Under the pieces are notes generated by a model that worked only from the letters and a program-made list of their open reading frames with translations, ran no database searches and had not been told where the DNA came from. From Limosilactobacillus oris (GTDB taxonomy: Bacteria > Bacillota > Bacilli > Lactobacillales > Lactobacillaceae), in contig NZ_CP104398.1 of NCBI RefSeq assembly GCF_025311495.1, positions 1,488,001 to 1,552,000 of the forward strand: DNA of 64,000 nucleotides, given 5' to 3'. The position numbers and the translations under genes are program-made. The first letter of the stretch is position 1. Each line of letters opens with the position of its first letter. Of this stretch, positions 48,666 through 58,530 are shown piece after piece.

Positions 48666-49518
48666 TTACAATCGCCTGAAGTATGTATTTAATGAACCTG
48701 TCCATTCATATCAGAAAACTGATAAACGTGTTTTAGCTGCAACTGGCTTTAACATTAAAATGTTGCATGACAATGATGGTAGGATTTCGGTGACTCAAAA
48801 TGGTGCCTACCTTGAACGACAATTTAGGACAGTATTAAAACGTGCCCATAATCCGAAGCGCCGCTATCAAGCTCAAACCATAATTATTTCTTTTGATCCA
48901 TCGGAATTTGACACATCAGACTTAAAAACTCAATCACAACAAGCATTACAACTTGTACAGCATTATGTTCGTAAGCATTTTGCCGATTGCCAGTCCGCAA
49001 TAGCTATTCAGTCCGACGGTGAAGGCGGTAAATTACATGCCCATGTCGTGATGAACACTATCAGGCCATCGGGTAAGACAGTAGCTACAAACAGGTTTAA
49101 TATTCAAAAACTTCGTAAAGATTTTGATGAAGAAATGCAAACCAATTATCAGAAAGTTACCGGTCGTCAGTGGACCAACCCCATACATAACCAATCAAAT
49201 CGCCAAGACATACATAATCTGACGACTAAATCTGAGTGGCAACAGCAACTAAAAGAGTTAATTAACCAAATTAAGGTAAAAGTTGATAACATTGCTGACT
49301 TTTTGAAGCAACTTGAACAACATGGTGTAACGGTCACAAAACGACAAAAAGGCAAAAGTTGGACATATCATCAAATAGTTGAAACTAAGACGGGTACTAG
49401 AGAATTGAAAGTGCGGGACTTTTACCAAAGGGTGAACAAACAAACTGGAGAAATCAAATCGACTAGAGGTCTGGGCCGATCATTCTCGAAAGTAGCAATT
49501 GAAGATTATTTTAAGTAG
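48622..49518 (+). CDS. Relaxase / mobilization nuclease (MobA, MOBP-like)
   Basis: 298 residues. The three-His nuclease motif is visible in GGKLHAHVVMNTIRPSGKT (about residue 140), preceded by the segment QTIIISFDPSEFD, and an N-terminal active-site Tyr is plausible in HSSYNRLKYVF. It nicks oriT and pilots DNA during conjugal mobilization. The start may be ATG 48,622 or 48,631. Shorter than many plasmid relaxases. Confidence 0.85.
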   Translation: MKRMSILQTHSCHSSYNRLKYVFNEPVHSYQKTDKRVLAATGFNIKMLHDNDGRISVTQNGAYLERQFRTVLKRAHNPKRRYQAQTIIISFDPSEFDTSDLKTQSQQALQLVQHYVRKHFADCQSAIAIQSDGEGGKLHAHVVMNTIRPSGKTVATNRFNIQKLRKDFDEEMQTNYQKVTGRQWTNPIHNQSNRQDIHNLTTKSEWQQQLKELINQIKVKVDNIADFLKQLEQHGVTVTKRQKGKSWTYHQIVETKTGTRELKVRDFYQRVNKQTGEIKSTRGLGRSFSKVAIEDYFK

Positions 49519-49550
49519 GAAGAAAGAAAATGAAAAGGAGCGTTATAGTA

Positions 49551-50483
49551 ATGGACGAAGAGAAGACGACGGACTCGAAAAAGTCAAAACCATGGCGGCA
49601 GATGCTAAAGTCCGAATCCAGCGACAACGACGAATTAACCAAATTGCTCAACAGCGACTTGAAAAAGCCACGTATGACGAGAAGCGAAAAGCAGTTAAAC
49701 AAAAAACTCGACTACTTAATCAAGAACAACGTGAAACCAGACGAACTGCAAAGTCTAACCAACCAGCTCCAAAAACTCAGCGACAAAGTGGACAAGAACA
49801 ACGAAGAAGTTCAAAAGAAGCTGAGGGACCAGAACTCTGACGTACTCAAAGCAGTAAGTGATGCTCAAGCAATTGGGTATAGTGATGGATTAGTTGACCG
49901 AGTTGATAGCCTTGAACAGAAGGTTGATGGACTTGAGTCTGATATTAACCTAAGGGAGCAAAATCTTGATCAAAAAACTCAAGAGTGTATTGCTAAAGCA
50001 GCCGACTTGAATGAGGCTGGCAAGTACCTAGAGCATTACACTCAAACGGTAAACAATCGTTTAGTGCCGACTTTACGGAATCTTATTTTGTCTATACAAA
50101 ATGGGATAACTCATCATACTAGTGAGGTTACTAATGATGTATATCAACATTTCCAAGATGATACTGGGAAAACAATTGATGAAGTGGTTAAATCAACCGT
50201 TAATCAGCAATTCAAACAAGATCGCGAGGATGCTCAGCAAGCTAGTTTAAGTGCGCGAATGAGTGCAAAGGTTAGTCAGCAAAACGTTGATAAAATGTCC
50301 ATAGTTCTTGATACTTTTCTAAAATTTATTATGGTTGTTGGGGTTGAAATGGTTATTTTACTATTAAGCGTGTCTTTGACACCGAGATGGTGGAAACTAC
50401 TCACGTTTGCTGTACTAATTGGTGTTAGTGGTATTTTTGATTATATTCTGTATAGGAAGAAGGTTGCTAATGATGGCATTTGA
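49551..50483 (+). CDS. Coiled-coil membrane protein of the mobilization module (MobB-like)
   Basis: 310 residues from ATG 49,551, with AAAAGGAG 10 nt upstream. Long coiled-coil regions (about 50-150), then two transmembrane segments near the C-terminus (FLKFIMVVGVEMVILLLSV, LLTFAVLIGVSGIFDYILY). Accessory mobilization proteins of lactobacillus plasmids have this layout. A second open frame overlaps its first 290 bp (49,499-49,840) and looks like a shadow. Confidence 0.65.
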   Translation: MDEEKTTDSKKSKPWRQMLKSESSDNDELTKLLNSDLKKPRMTRSEKQLNKKLDYLIKNNVKPDELQSLTNQLQKLSDKVDKNNEEVQKKLRDQNSDVLKAVSDAQAIGYSDGLVDRVDSLEQKVDGLESDINLREQNLDQKTQECIAKAADLNEAGKYLEHYTQTVNNRLVPTLRNLILSIQNGITHHTSEVTNDVYQHFQDDTGKTIDEVVKSTVNQQFKQDREDAQQASLSARMSAKVSQQNVDKMSIVLDTFLKFIMVVGVEMVILLLSVSLTPRWWKLLTFAVLIGVSGIFDYILYRKKVANDGI

Positions 50484-50736
50484 TGTGATTATTGCAAGTG
50501 ACCAACAAATTGATGCTATGCTTCACTCAATAAAACGGATTCCAACGTGGAAATTGGAAAATACGCAGTCTGAACGAGAGCATAAGCGAATTCATCAGCT
50601 TCAGCTCCACCAGCAACAACTAGAGCAGGATAAGGAAGCCGAAACTGAGCGGAAAAAGCAACGAAGAATTATTGCTGTACCTAAGGTGCAAACTAAAAAG
50701 CCGTTATCCCATCAAGGCAACGACTTAGAGTTATAA
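50470..50736 (+). CDS. Small Gln/Lys-rich protein at the end of the mobilization operon
   Basis: 88 residues from ATG 50,470, overlapping the previous gene by 14 bp, with AGGAAGAAGG upstream. Contains RIHQLQLHQQQLEQDKEAETERKKQRR, a charged helix (shortened here). Unrecognised, operon position implies a mobilization accessory role. Confidence 0.55.
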   Translation: MMAFDVIIASDQQIDAMLHSIKRIPTWKLENTQSEREHKRIHQLQLHQQQLEQDKEAETERKKQRRIIAVPKVQTKKPLSHQGNDLEL

Positions 50737-50838
50737 TTTAAATTTAAGCATTATTTTTAGTATCATAATATACGAAAAGAGAGCAGTGAGCTCCTACTTC
50801 ACTACCCTCAATCGTGAATTTGGATGATTTTTGGGTTT

Positions 50839-50873
50839 GAAAAGAGATTAGCCTTTGCGGTTAGTCTCTTTTA
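50839..50873 (+). terminator. Terminator of the mobilization operon
   Basis: AAAAGAGATTAGCC pairs with GGTTAGTCTCTTTT. Confidence 0.7.
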
Positions 50874-50888
50874 CTATTTGGTAAGCTT

Positions 50889-51699
50889 TTGCGAACAGCA
50901 AGCTTGCACGGGCTAAAATCCAAACAGCCACAGCCAACTGGACCGTGCTTATTCCTCCAATCATTCCTAACTCTCGGCATGATTGCCCACTTCCATTATG
51001 CGGCTTCCCGTGGAGGCGAAGTAATCCCACAAATTATTGGCCCAGATTACCAAGGCTGTTTGATGTGTGATGGGCACAGTGCTTATCAACAAAGTAGATT
51101 GCCCAATGGATTCCTTGGGGCCTGCTTAATTCATGTCATGCGTAAATTCAAGGAACTCGTTAAAATTGGCAAAGGAGCAAAAGCCTTAGAGCACTCTAAA
51201 GCTGCAAAGGCAGTCGAAAAATTGGGGGAAAGTCTTTCACACCGAGGATGGTCTAAGCTATACAACAGCGGTCCAAAAAGCTCAGGAACGAAAGCGAAAA
51301 GTCAAACCGTTGTTAGATGAATTCTACGAATTCATCAGCAAGATAAAGAAACCAATTGGCAGATTAAAAACAGCGATTAACTACGCGTTAAGTCAGAAAC
51401 AGCGAGTGTACCAAATTTTTGATCACGGAGAGATGCCATTGGATAATAATCACGATGAGCAGCAAATCCGGCCAACTACAATTGGGCGGAAGAACTATCT
51501 CTTCACAAAGAGTGAAGTGGGCGCCAAGGCTAACGCAATGTGGTATAGCATCATTCAAACCGCTAAATTAAATAAACTCAGGGTACGTGAGTACTTAGAA
51601 TATCTGTTAGAAGCCTTTGCATGGACTGATCAGCCCGATTGGAAAGCCTATTTGCCATGGGCACCAGAAATTCAGGAAAGATTTTGCATCACCAATTGA
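50889..51699 (+). pseudogene. IS66 transposase fragment with frameshifts
   Basis: Recognisable blocks: HFHYAASRGGEVIPQIIG, MCDGHSAYQQSR, LIHVMRKFKELVKIG (one frame, to about 51,240) and, after a frameshift, LKTAINYALSQKQRVY, PLDNNHDEQQIRPTTIGRKN and YLPWAPEIQ (to 51,699). N-terminal half lost. Note NNHDEQ where intact copies have NNPVEQ. Confidence 0.85.
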
Positions 51700-51778
51700 A
51701 AAAAAGCTCGCCGAAATATCCTTTTTTAGGATATCTCAGTGAGCTTTTAATAAAGACGGTCTGTTATGCCGTGTTTAC
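50889..51778 (+). mobile_element. 3' remnant of a second IS66-family element
   Basis: Contains the C-terminal part of an IS66 transposase in broken frames, the element's terminator (AAAAGCTC..GAGCTTTT, 51,704-51,750) and a right end GTTATGCCGTGTTTAC (51,763-51,778). The left half is missing. The exact complement of this end occurs at 57,931-57,946. Confidence 0.75.
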
Positions 51779-51884
51779 TTTTGAGCGAACTATTAAATAT
51801 AACGAAACGGGTGTATAATGAACTAAGATTATTTGATGATAAGTCAATTTGGATAGCTTACTCAAAAGGAAGGGGATTAGATGA

Positions 51885-54800
51885 ATGAATAAGGAATTCC
51901 AAACGTTACGCAAGAAGCAACGGTTTGGCTTAAGAAAGCTGAATATCGGGGTGGCTTCCGTTCTGTTAGGATTTACGATTTTTGGTTATAATCTGGCCAG
52001 TCAAGCGCCGGTTGCCCACGCGGCCACAAGCACAGTTGCGACTAGCGCTGGCTCGGGCTCGTCTGGTTCGTCAGCGACTGGGGTAGCAAATGGATCGCAG
52101 GCCAGCAACAGTCAGGCCACCAGTGCGACCAGCTCTGCTGCGACCGCCAGTCAAACGACCTCGGCGACCCAAGTAACGGCGCCTGCGGCCAGTCAGAGCT
52201 CAGCGCCGGCGAACTCGGACAATGCGTCCTCCTCAACGGCCAACCAAGCGGGGACGGTATCGGCTAACCAGACTTCAAACACCAGTACGGCTGGTGCACC
52301 GGCTTCAAGTGATCAAACCGTGACGGTGGATGAAACTACGCTTCCAGCGCCCCAAGCGGCAATGCTGTTGACTAATTTGGCTGTCGTAACGAATAGTGGG
52401 ACTGACACGACGTTGCCAACAACGACGCAGACGTATGACAAAGTGGAACAACCGTTGCTATACGATTACCTGCTCCACACTGCGACGGGAACCAGGGATG
52501 GCAAGACATGGGTCGATAAGACGGTGGCCAAGGGGGTCTGGAATTATCCTCGTTATACGCTGGATACGATTTTTGGAACAACTTCAAAGCCGGGGATCAT
52601 TACCAGCCATCCCGACAAGTATTTCTTTGCGGCGTACGTTGATTATAGTGAACAATATCACCGGGTAATCCTGTTAGCGCGGGGCCAAGATCCAAGTGAT
52701 AAAAATCTGTACAGCTACACGATTCACACTTATTCGCAAAACAATTCCACGACGACGACTAAGCCCGGGGAAAGCATCAAAGAGCAATATACTGGGACCG
52801 GTGGCAGTACCCATGATTTAATTTTCCACAACTATGGTGACTCCTTCTCAGTTAAGTTAAGTGGCCGCCTTACAGACGGCTATGGGCTGTTACCGGTCTT
52901 TGATGAAGGCTTATTGGACCCTACGTACGGCTCTAATACTTTAGATCAAAATGATAAGGCGGCCCAAACGGAGTCAATCGCTTTCTGGGCAAGTGCGATC
53001 CCACAGAAAACTTCGACCAAGGTTAGATACGTGGACCAAGCAACTGGAAAAGACATTGTTCAACCAATGGAAATTAGTGGCTTTGGTTATCAAGGCTTCA
53101 AAGTTAAGGGTGATGCTCCAACGGTTACGGGGTATCATTTGGTATCCTCACCTGAGTTCCTGCCCTCAACTAATAAAGCCTCAGCTTATGAAGACGGTAC
53201 GATTTCGCCATATAAAGTTGGGCAAACTTATGATTTAGCTTTGTCGGATAGTGTCGTAATTAAGCAAACGGTGATTGATACCAATGGGACCGTGCGGGCG
53301 ACTGCGTACTATAATGGGAGTCGTCTACCATCGACGGATGCCAGCAAGGTCTTGGGGCGTGAGAGCTACAACGATAAGATGAGTTTTGGTGCCCCGGATG
53401 GTAAATTCTATACTTACACCAACCGAATTGGTCAGGTCGATGGCAGCTATATTTACTACTACGCCAAGGACAGCGATCCCGACGGCAGCGAAATGCGGCT
53501 GCACTTCATTGATGTGACGGGCGTTAACAACAGTTCCTACGCACCGTCCGATGGGCCAGAACTTGATGTTGATAAAGTTCAGACCATTCATGGCAACATT
53601 GGGAAAAATTACAACTTTACCTACACGGTGCCAAAAGGTTATGACCAAGTTGCTACCAGTGACGTCACGGGGACGTACTCAAAGACGCACCACGATGCTT
53701 ATGTTTATGTAAAGGCAAACACGCCAAAGCCTGTTACGACCCCTGTCAAGACGAATGAAAACACGCCTTTGACGGATGGCCAAGCGAAGGACGCGATTGC
53801 CAACAACTCTGAGTTGCCAGATGGCACAACGTACACGTGGAGTAAGCAGCCAGACACAACGCAGCCCGGCGACAAAACTGGTGAAGTAACGGTTCATTAC
53901 CCAGATGGTAGTTCTGAAACAGTTACGGTGCCGGTTTACGTCAACAGCGCAGCAGATAACAACACGCCAACGGCGGTTAAGGACCCGGTCAAGACGAATG
54001 AAAACACGCCTTTGACGGATGGCCAAGCGAAGGACGCGATTGCCAACAACTCTGAGTTGCCAGATGGCACAACGTACACGTGGAGTAAGCAGCCAGACAC
54101 AACGCAGCCCGGCGACAAAACTGGTGAAGTAACGGTTCATTACCCAGATGGTAGTTCTGAAACAGTTACGGTGCCGGTTTACGTCAACAGCGCAGCAGAT
54201 AACAACACGCCAACGGCGGTTAAGGACCCGGTCAAGACGAATGAAAACACGCCTTTGACGGATGGCCAAGCGAAGGACGCGATTGCCAACAACTCTGAGT
54301 TGCCAGATGGCACAACGTACACGTGGAGTAAGCAGCCAGACACAACGCAGCCCGGCGACAAAACTGGTGAAGTAACGGTTCATTACCCAGATGGTAGTTC
54401 TGAAACAGTTACGGTGCCGGTTTACGTCAACAGCGCAGCAGATAACAACACGCCAACGGCGGTTAAGGACCCGGTCAAGACGAATGAAAACACGCCTTTG
54501 ACGGATGGCCAAGCGAAGGACGCGATTGCCAACAACTCTGAGTTGCCAGATGGCACAACGTACACGTGGAGTAAGCAGCCAGACACAACGCAGCCCGGCG
54601 ACAAAACTGGTGAAGTAACGGTTCATTACCCAGATGGTAGTTCTGAAACAGTTACGGTGCCGGTTTACGTCAACAGCGCAGCAGATAACAACACGCCAAC
54701 GGCGGTTAAGGACCCGGTCAAGACGAATGAAAACACGCCTTTGACGGATGGCCAAGCGAAGGACGCGATTGCCAACAACTCTGAGTTGCCAGATGGCACA

Positions 54801-57800
54801 ACGTACACGTGGAGTAAGCAGCCAGACACAACGCAGCCCGGCGACAAAACTGGTGAAGTAACGGTTCATTACCCAGATGGTAGTTCTGAAACAGTTACGG
54901 TGCCGGTTTACGTCAACAGCGCAGCAGATAACAACACGCCAACGGCGGTTAAGGACCCGGTCAAGACGAATGAAAACACGCCTTTGACGGATGGCCAAGC
55001 GAAGGACGCGATTGCCAACAACTCTGAGTTGCCAGATGGCACAACGTACACGTGGAGTAAGCAGCCAGACACAACGCAGCCCGGCGACAAAACTGGTGAA
55101 GTAACGGTTCATTACCCAGATGGTAGTTCTGAAACAGTTACGGTGCCGGTTTACGTCAACAGCGCAGCAGATAACAACACGCCAACGGCGGTTAAGGACC
55201 CGGTCAAGACGAATGAAAACACGCCTTTGACGGATGGCCAAGCGAAGGACGCGATTGCCAACAACTCTGAGTTGCCAGATGGCACAACGTACACGTGGAG
55301 TAAGCAGCCAGACACAACGCAGCCCGGCGACAAAACTGGTGAAGTAACGGTTCATTACCCAGATGGTAGTTCTGAAACAGTTACGGTGCCGGTTTACGTC
55401 AACAGCGCAGCAGATAACAACACGCCAACGGCGGTTAAGGACCCGGTCAAGACGAATGAAAACACGCCTTTGACGGATGGCCAAGCGAAGGACGCGATTG
55501 CCAACAACTCTGAGTTGCCAGATGGCACAACGTACACGTGGAGTAAGCAGCCAGACACAACGCAGCCCGGCGACAAAACTGGTGAAGTAACGGTTCATTA
55601 CCCAGATGGTAGTTCTGAAACAGTTACGGTGCCGGTTTACGTCAACAGCGCAGCAGATAACAACACGCCAACGGCGGTTAAGGACCCGGTCAAGACGAAT
55701 GAAAACACGCCTTTGACGGATGGCCAAGCGAAGGACGCGATTGCCAACAACTCTGAGTTGCCAGATGGCACAACGTACACGTGGAGTAAGCAGCCAGACA
55801 CAACGCAGCCCGGCGACAAAACTGGTGAAGTAACGGTTCATTACCCAGATGGTAGTTCTGAAACAGTTACGGTGCCGGTTTACGTCAACAGCGCAGCAGA
55901 TAACAACACGCCAACGGCGGTTAAGGACCCGGTCAAGACGAATGAAAACACGCCTTTGACGGATGGCCAAGCGAAGGACGCGATTGCCAACAACTCTGAG
56001 TTGCCAGATGGCACAACGTACACGTGGAGTAAGCAGCCAGACACAACGCAGCCCGGCGACAAAACTGGTGAAGTAACGGTTCATTACCCAGATGGTAGTT
56101 CTGAAACAGTTACGGTGCCGGTTTACGTCAACAGCGCAGCAGATAACAACACGCCAACGGCGGTTAAGGACCCGGTCAAGACGAATGAAAACACGCCTTT
56201 GACGGATGGCCAAGCGAAGGACGCGATTGCCAACAACTCTGAGTTGCCAGATGGCACAACGTACACGTGGAGTAAGCAGCCAGACACAACGCAGCCCGGC
56301 GACAAAACTGGTGAAGTAACGGTTCATTACCCAGATGGTAGTTCTGAAACAGTTACGGTGCCGGTTTACGTCAACAGCGCAGCAGATAACAACACGCCAA
56401 CGGCGGTTAAGGACCCGGTCAAGACGAATGAAAACACGCCTTTGACGGATGGCCAAGCGAAGGACGCGATTGCCAACAACTCTGAGTTGCCAGATGGCAC
56501 AACGTACACGTGGAGTAAGCAGCCAGACACAACGCAGCCCGGCGACAAAACTGGTGAAGTAACGGTTCATTACCCAGATGGTAGTTCTGAAACAGTTACG
56601 GTGCCGGTTTACGTCAACAGCGCAGCAGATAACAACACGCCAACGGCGGTTAAGGACCCGGTCAAGACGAATGAAAACACGCCTTTGACGGATGGCCAAG
56701 CGAAGGACGCGATTGCCAACAACTCTGAGTTGCCAGATGGCACAACGTACACGTGGAGTAAGCAGCCAGACACAACGCAGCCCGGCGACAAAACTGGTGA
56801 AGTAACGGTTCATTACCCAGATGGTAGTTCTGAAACAGTTACGGTGCCGGTTTACGTCAACAGCGCAGCAGATAACAACACGCCAACGGCGGTTAAGGAC
56901 CCGGTCAAGACGAATGAAAACACGCCTTTGACGGATGGCCAAGCGAAGGACGCGATTGCCAACAACTCTGAGTTGCCAGATGGCACAACGTACACGTGGA
57001 GTAAGCAGCCAGACACAACGCAGCCCGGCGACAAAACTGGTGAAGTAACGGTTCATTACCCAGATGGTAGTTCTGAAACAGTTACGGTGCCGGTTTACGT
57101 CAACAGCGCAGCAGATAACAACACGCCAACGGCGGTTAAGGACCCGGTCAAGACGAATGAAAACACGCCTTTGACGGATGGCCAAGCGAAGGACGCGATT
57201 GCCAACAACTCTGAGTTGCCAGATGGCACAACGTACACGTGGAGTAAGCAGCCAGACACAACGCAGCCCGGCGACAAAACTGGTGAAGTAACGGTTCATT
57301 ACCCAGATGGTAGTTCTGAAACAGTTACGGTGCCGGTTTACGTCAACAGCGCAGCAGATAACAACACGCCAACGGCGGTTAAGGACCCGGTCAAGACGAA
57401 TGAAAACACGCCTTTGACGGATGGCCAAGCGAAGGACGCGATTGCCAACAACTCTGAGTTGCCAGATGGCACAACGTACACGTGGAGTAAGCAGCCAGAC
57501 ACAACGCAGCCCGGCGACAAAACTGGTGAAGTAACGGTTCATTACCCAGATGGTAGTTCTGAAACAGTTACGGTGCCGGTTTACGTCAACAGCGCAGCAG
57601 ATAACAACACGCCAACGGTTGATCAAAACGCGGAAGTTGATCCAAACAGCGTAGTCACCAACCAAGACACTTTGCCAAAGGGGACAAAGTATAGTTGGAC
57701 GACGAAGCCTAACACTGATAAGGTTGGGCAACCAGCAAAGTCACAAGCCAAGACGCTGCCACAAACCGGGAATGAACAAGGTTCCCTGTTAGCCGCTAGT

Positions 57801-57863
57801 GGCTTGGGCATGTTGTTGCTCGGGCTTCTCGGGCTTGGCGGTAAGCGCAAGAAGGAAGATTAA
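51885..57863 (+). CDS. Large LPQTG-anchored surface adhesin with Rib-like repeats
   Basis: 1,992 residues. YSIRK-like signal (RFGLRKLNIGVASVLLGFTIFG, shortened: core GLRKLNIGVASVLLG), cleavage near AHAA. Residues 48-150 are Ser/Thr/Ala-rich; 170-370 an unidentified globular domain; about 380-430 a MucBP-like unit (TKVRYVDQATGKDI). From residue 621 about 16 Rib/alpha-like repeats of 81 residues run to 1,911. The C-terminus has KTLPQTGNEQG, a hydrophobic span and KRKKED, so sortase A links it to the wall. ATG 51,885 after AAAAGGAAGGGG. Probably mediates adhesion. Confidence 0.93.
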   Translation: MNKEFQTLRKKQRFGLRKLNIGVASVLLGFTIFGYNLASQAPVAHAATSTVATSAGSGSSGSSATGVANGSQASNSQATSATSSAATASQTTSATQVTAPAASQSSAPANSDNASSSTANQAGTVSANQTSNTSTAGAPASSDQTVTVDETTLPAPQAAMLLTNLAVVTNSGTDTTLPTTTQTYDKVEQPLLYDYLLHTATGTRDGKTWVDKTVAKGVWNYPRYTLDTIFGTTSKPGIITSHPDKYFFAAYVDYSEQYHRVILLARGQDPSDKNLYSYTIHTYSQNNSTTTTKPGESIKEQYTGTGGSTHDLIFHNYGDSFSVKLSGRLTDGYGLLPVFDEGLLDPTYGSNTLDQNDKAAQTESIAFWASAIPQKTSTKVRYVDQATGKDIVQPMEISGFGYQGFKVKGDAPTVTGYHLVSSPEFLPSTNKASAYEDGTISPYKVGQTYDLALSDSVVIKQTVIDTNGTVRATAYYNGSRLPSTDASKVLGRESYNDKMSFGAPDGKFYTYTNRIGQVDGSYIYYYAKDSDPDGSEMRLHFIDVTGVNNSSYAPSDGPELDVDKVQTIHGNIGKNYNFTYTVPKGYDQVATSDVTGTYSKTHHDAYVYVKANTPKPVTTPVKTNENTPLTDGQAKDAIANNSELPDGTTYTWSKQPDTTQPGDKTGEVTVHYPDGSSETVTVPVYVNSAADNNTPTAVKDPVKTNENTPLTDGQAKDAIANNSELPDGTTYTWSKQPDTTQPGDKTGEVTVHYPDGSSETVTVPVYVNSAADNNTPTAVKDPVKTNENTPLTDGQAKDAIANNSELPDGTTYTWSKQPDTTQPGDKTGEVTVHYPDGSSETVTVPVYVNSAADNNTPTAVKDPVKTNENTPLTDGQAKDAIANNSELPDGTTYTWSKQPDTTQPGDKTGEVTVHYPDGSSETVTVPVYVNSAADNNTPTAVKDPVKTNENTPLTDGQAKDAIANNSELPDGTTYTWSKQPDTTQPGDKTGEVTVHYPDGSSETVTVPVYVNSAADNNTPTAVKDPVKTNENTPLTDGQAKDAIANNSELPDGTTYTWSKQPDTTQPGDKTGEVTVHYPDGSSETVTVPVYVNSAADNNTPTAVKDPVKTNENTPLTDGQAKDAIANNSELPDGTTYTWSKQPDTTQPGDKTGEVTVHYPDGSSETVTVPVYVNSAADNNTPTAVKDPVKTNENTPLTDGQAKDAIANNSELPDGTTYTWSKQPDTTQPGDKTGEVTVHYPDGSSETVTVPVYVNSAADNNTPTAVKDPVKTNENTPLTDGQAKDAIANNSELPDGTTYTWSKQPDTTQPGDKTGEVTVHYPDGSSETVTVPVYVNSAADNNTPTAVKDPVKTNENTPLTDGQAKDAIANNSELPDGTTYTWSKQPDTTQPGDKTGEVTVHYPDGSSETVTVPVYVNSAADNNTPTAVKDPVKTNENTPLTDGQAKDAIANNSELPDGTTYTWSKQPDTTQPGDKTGEVTVHYPDGSSETVTVPVYVNSAADNNTPTAVKDPVKTNENTPLTDGQAKDAIANNSELPDGTTYTWSKQPDTTQPGDKTGEVTVHYPDGSSETVTVPVYVNSAADNNTPTAVKDPVKTNENTPLTDGQAKDAIANNSELPDGTTYTWSKQPDTTQPGDKTGEVTVHYPDGSSETVTVPVYVNSAADNNTPTAVKDPVKTNENTPLTDGQAKDAIANNSELPDGTTYTWSKQPDTTQPGDKTGEVTVHYPDGSSETVTVPVYVNSAADNNTPTAVKDPVKTNENTPLTDGQAKDAIANNSELPDGTTYTWSKQPDTTQPGDKTGEVTVHYPDGSSETVTVPVYVNSAADNNTPTAVKDPVKTNENTPLTDGQAKDAIANNSELPDGTTYTWSKQPDTTQPGDKTGEVTVHYPDGSSETVTVPVYVNSAADNNTPTVDQNAEVDPNSVVTNQDTLPKGTKYSWTTKPNTDKVGQPAKSQAKTLPQTGNEQGSLLAASGLGMLLLGLLGLGGKRKKED
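53745..57632 (+). repeat. About 16 tandem 243-bp repeats, apparently identical
   Basis: Units start GTCAAGACGAATGAAAACAC, 243 bp apart from 53,745. Fifteen complete copies read the same at every base I compared, and the sixteenth differs only in its last 14 or so bases (from 57,619). The identity at synonymous positions means recent homogenisation. It also creates a 1,350-codon open frame on the other strand, which is not a gene. Confidence 0.95.
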
Positions 57864-57881
57864 TTCAATAGTTAATCGCAC

Positions 57882-57920
57882 TAAAGGCGGGTTCCTCAGG
57901 AAATGGGGGACCCGTCTTTT
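57882..57920 (+). terminator. Ter minator of the adhesin gene
   Basis: AAAGGCGGGTTCC pairs with GGACCCGTCTTTT, 20 bp after the stop. Confidence 0.7.
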
Positions 57921-57930
57921 AGGGTGGTGA

Positions 57931-57946
57931 GTAAACACGGCATAAC
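57931..57946. repeat. Isolated IS66 end facing the adhesin
   Basis: GTAAACACGGCATAAC is the exact complement of the IS66 right end at 51,763-51,778. It abuts directly the end (GTAAGC..) of the next IS66-derived element. Confidence 0.75.
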
Positions 57947-58338
57947 GTAAGCAGTCAATAACAACACGTCTAGGCGCGGTCGACCAATCCTCCTATACTG
58001 AAGGCATAAGATTCAGTACAGGAGGATTTCTTTATGGAAGAGAAGCATGATATTGTGGCACCCGTTTTCAAAGCCAAAGGTAAGCCAGTTAGTAAGGCCA
58101 AAATTTCATCGCGGCCAGTCGTTAAGATGGTTAAACGAATCCCTTTAAGCTCCACCTTCGCCGCAATATGCTTATATGGCGCATGGGTTGGTGACGACAT
58201 CGAAGATGGCTTTAAAATAAAATTGGGTGCAATGATTTCATGTTTTTCTTCCATAAAAAGTCTCCTAACTGAATTTCTGGTAATCAGTATAGGAGACCTC
58301 AAATTGAAAATATAGACGTGTTGTTATTCGGTGCTTAC
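57947..58338. mobile_element. IS66-derived miniature element (two 5' ends head to head)
   Basis: 392 bp bounded by GTAAGCAGTCAATAACAACA and the complement GTAAGCACCGAATAACAACA (58,319-58,338). Each end carries the start of the first IS66 gene in facing orientation: MEEKHDIVAPVFKAKGK on plus from 58,034 and MEEKHEIIAPNFILKPSS on minus from about 58,260. No transposase core remains. A further AAGTAAGCAG piece lies just outside the right end. Confidence 0.75.
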
Positions 58339-58393
58339 CTGCTTACTTATCATGGAATAAAAAAGTCCGTCATTGCCGGATAAATGGGAGTTA

Positions 58394-58530
58394 CTATTTT
58401 TCTGAAGCATTCATTAAACTGTTTATTCTGCTTAGGAAATCAATATTGTCGATATACTCAAAATGGTAATTATTGTTATAGAAAAGCTTTTCAGGAATTC
58501 CTAATTGTTGATGATTGTTTTTAATTAGAT
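58394..58530 (-). pseudogene. C-terminal remnant of an unknown gene cut by IS30
   Basis: The minus strand reads HLIKNNHQQLGIPEKLFYNN and on to SLMNASEK then stop. The frame is lost where the IS30 end begins. AT-rich and protein-like; a small immunity-type protein is possible but I do not recognise it. Confidence 0.45.

Noticed and set aside
49499-49840. Separate Lys/Gln-rich gene overlapping the MobB-like gene
   Set aside because: No ribosome site at its start; the overlapping frame has one and continues to a membrane-protein end. Kept only as a finding about a possible relaxase tail.
53745-57632. Regular repeats suggesting a CRISPR array
   Set aside because: The unit is 243 bp, contains no unique spacers and is in frame with a surface-protein gene.
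53679-57731. A 1,350-codon open frame on the minus strand across the adhesin repeats
   Set aside because: It exists only because an 81-codon repeat without stops on the other strand is copied 16 times. Composition (Arg/Trp/Val-rich) is not protein-like and there is no ribosome site.
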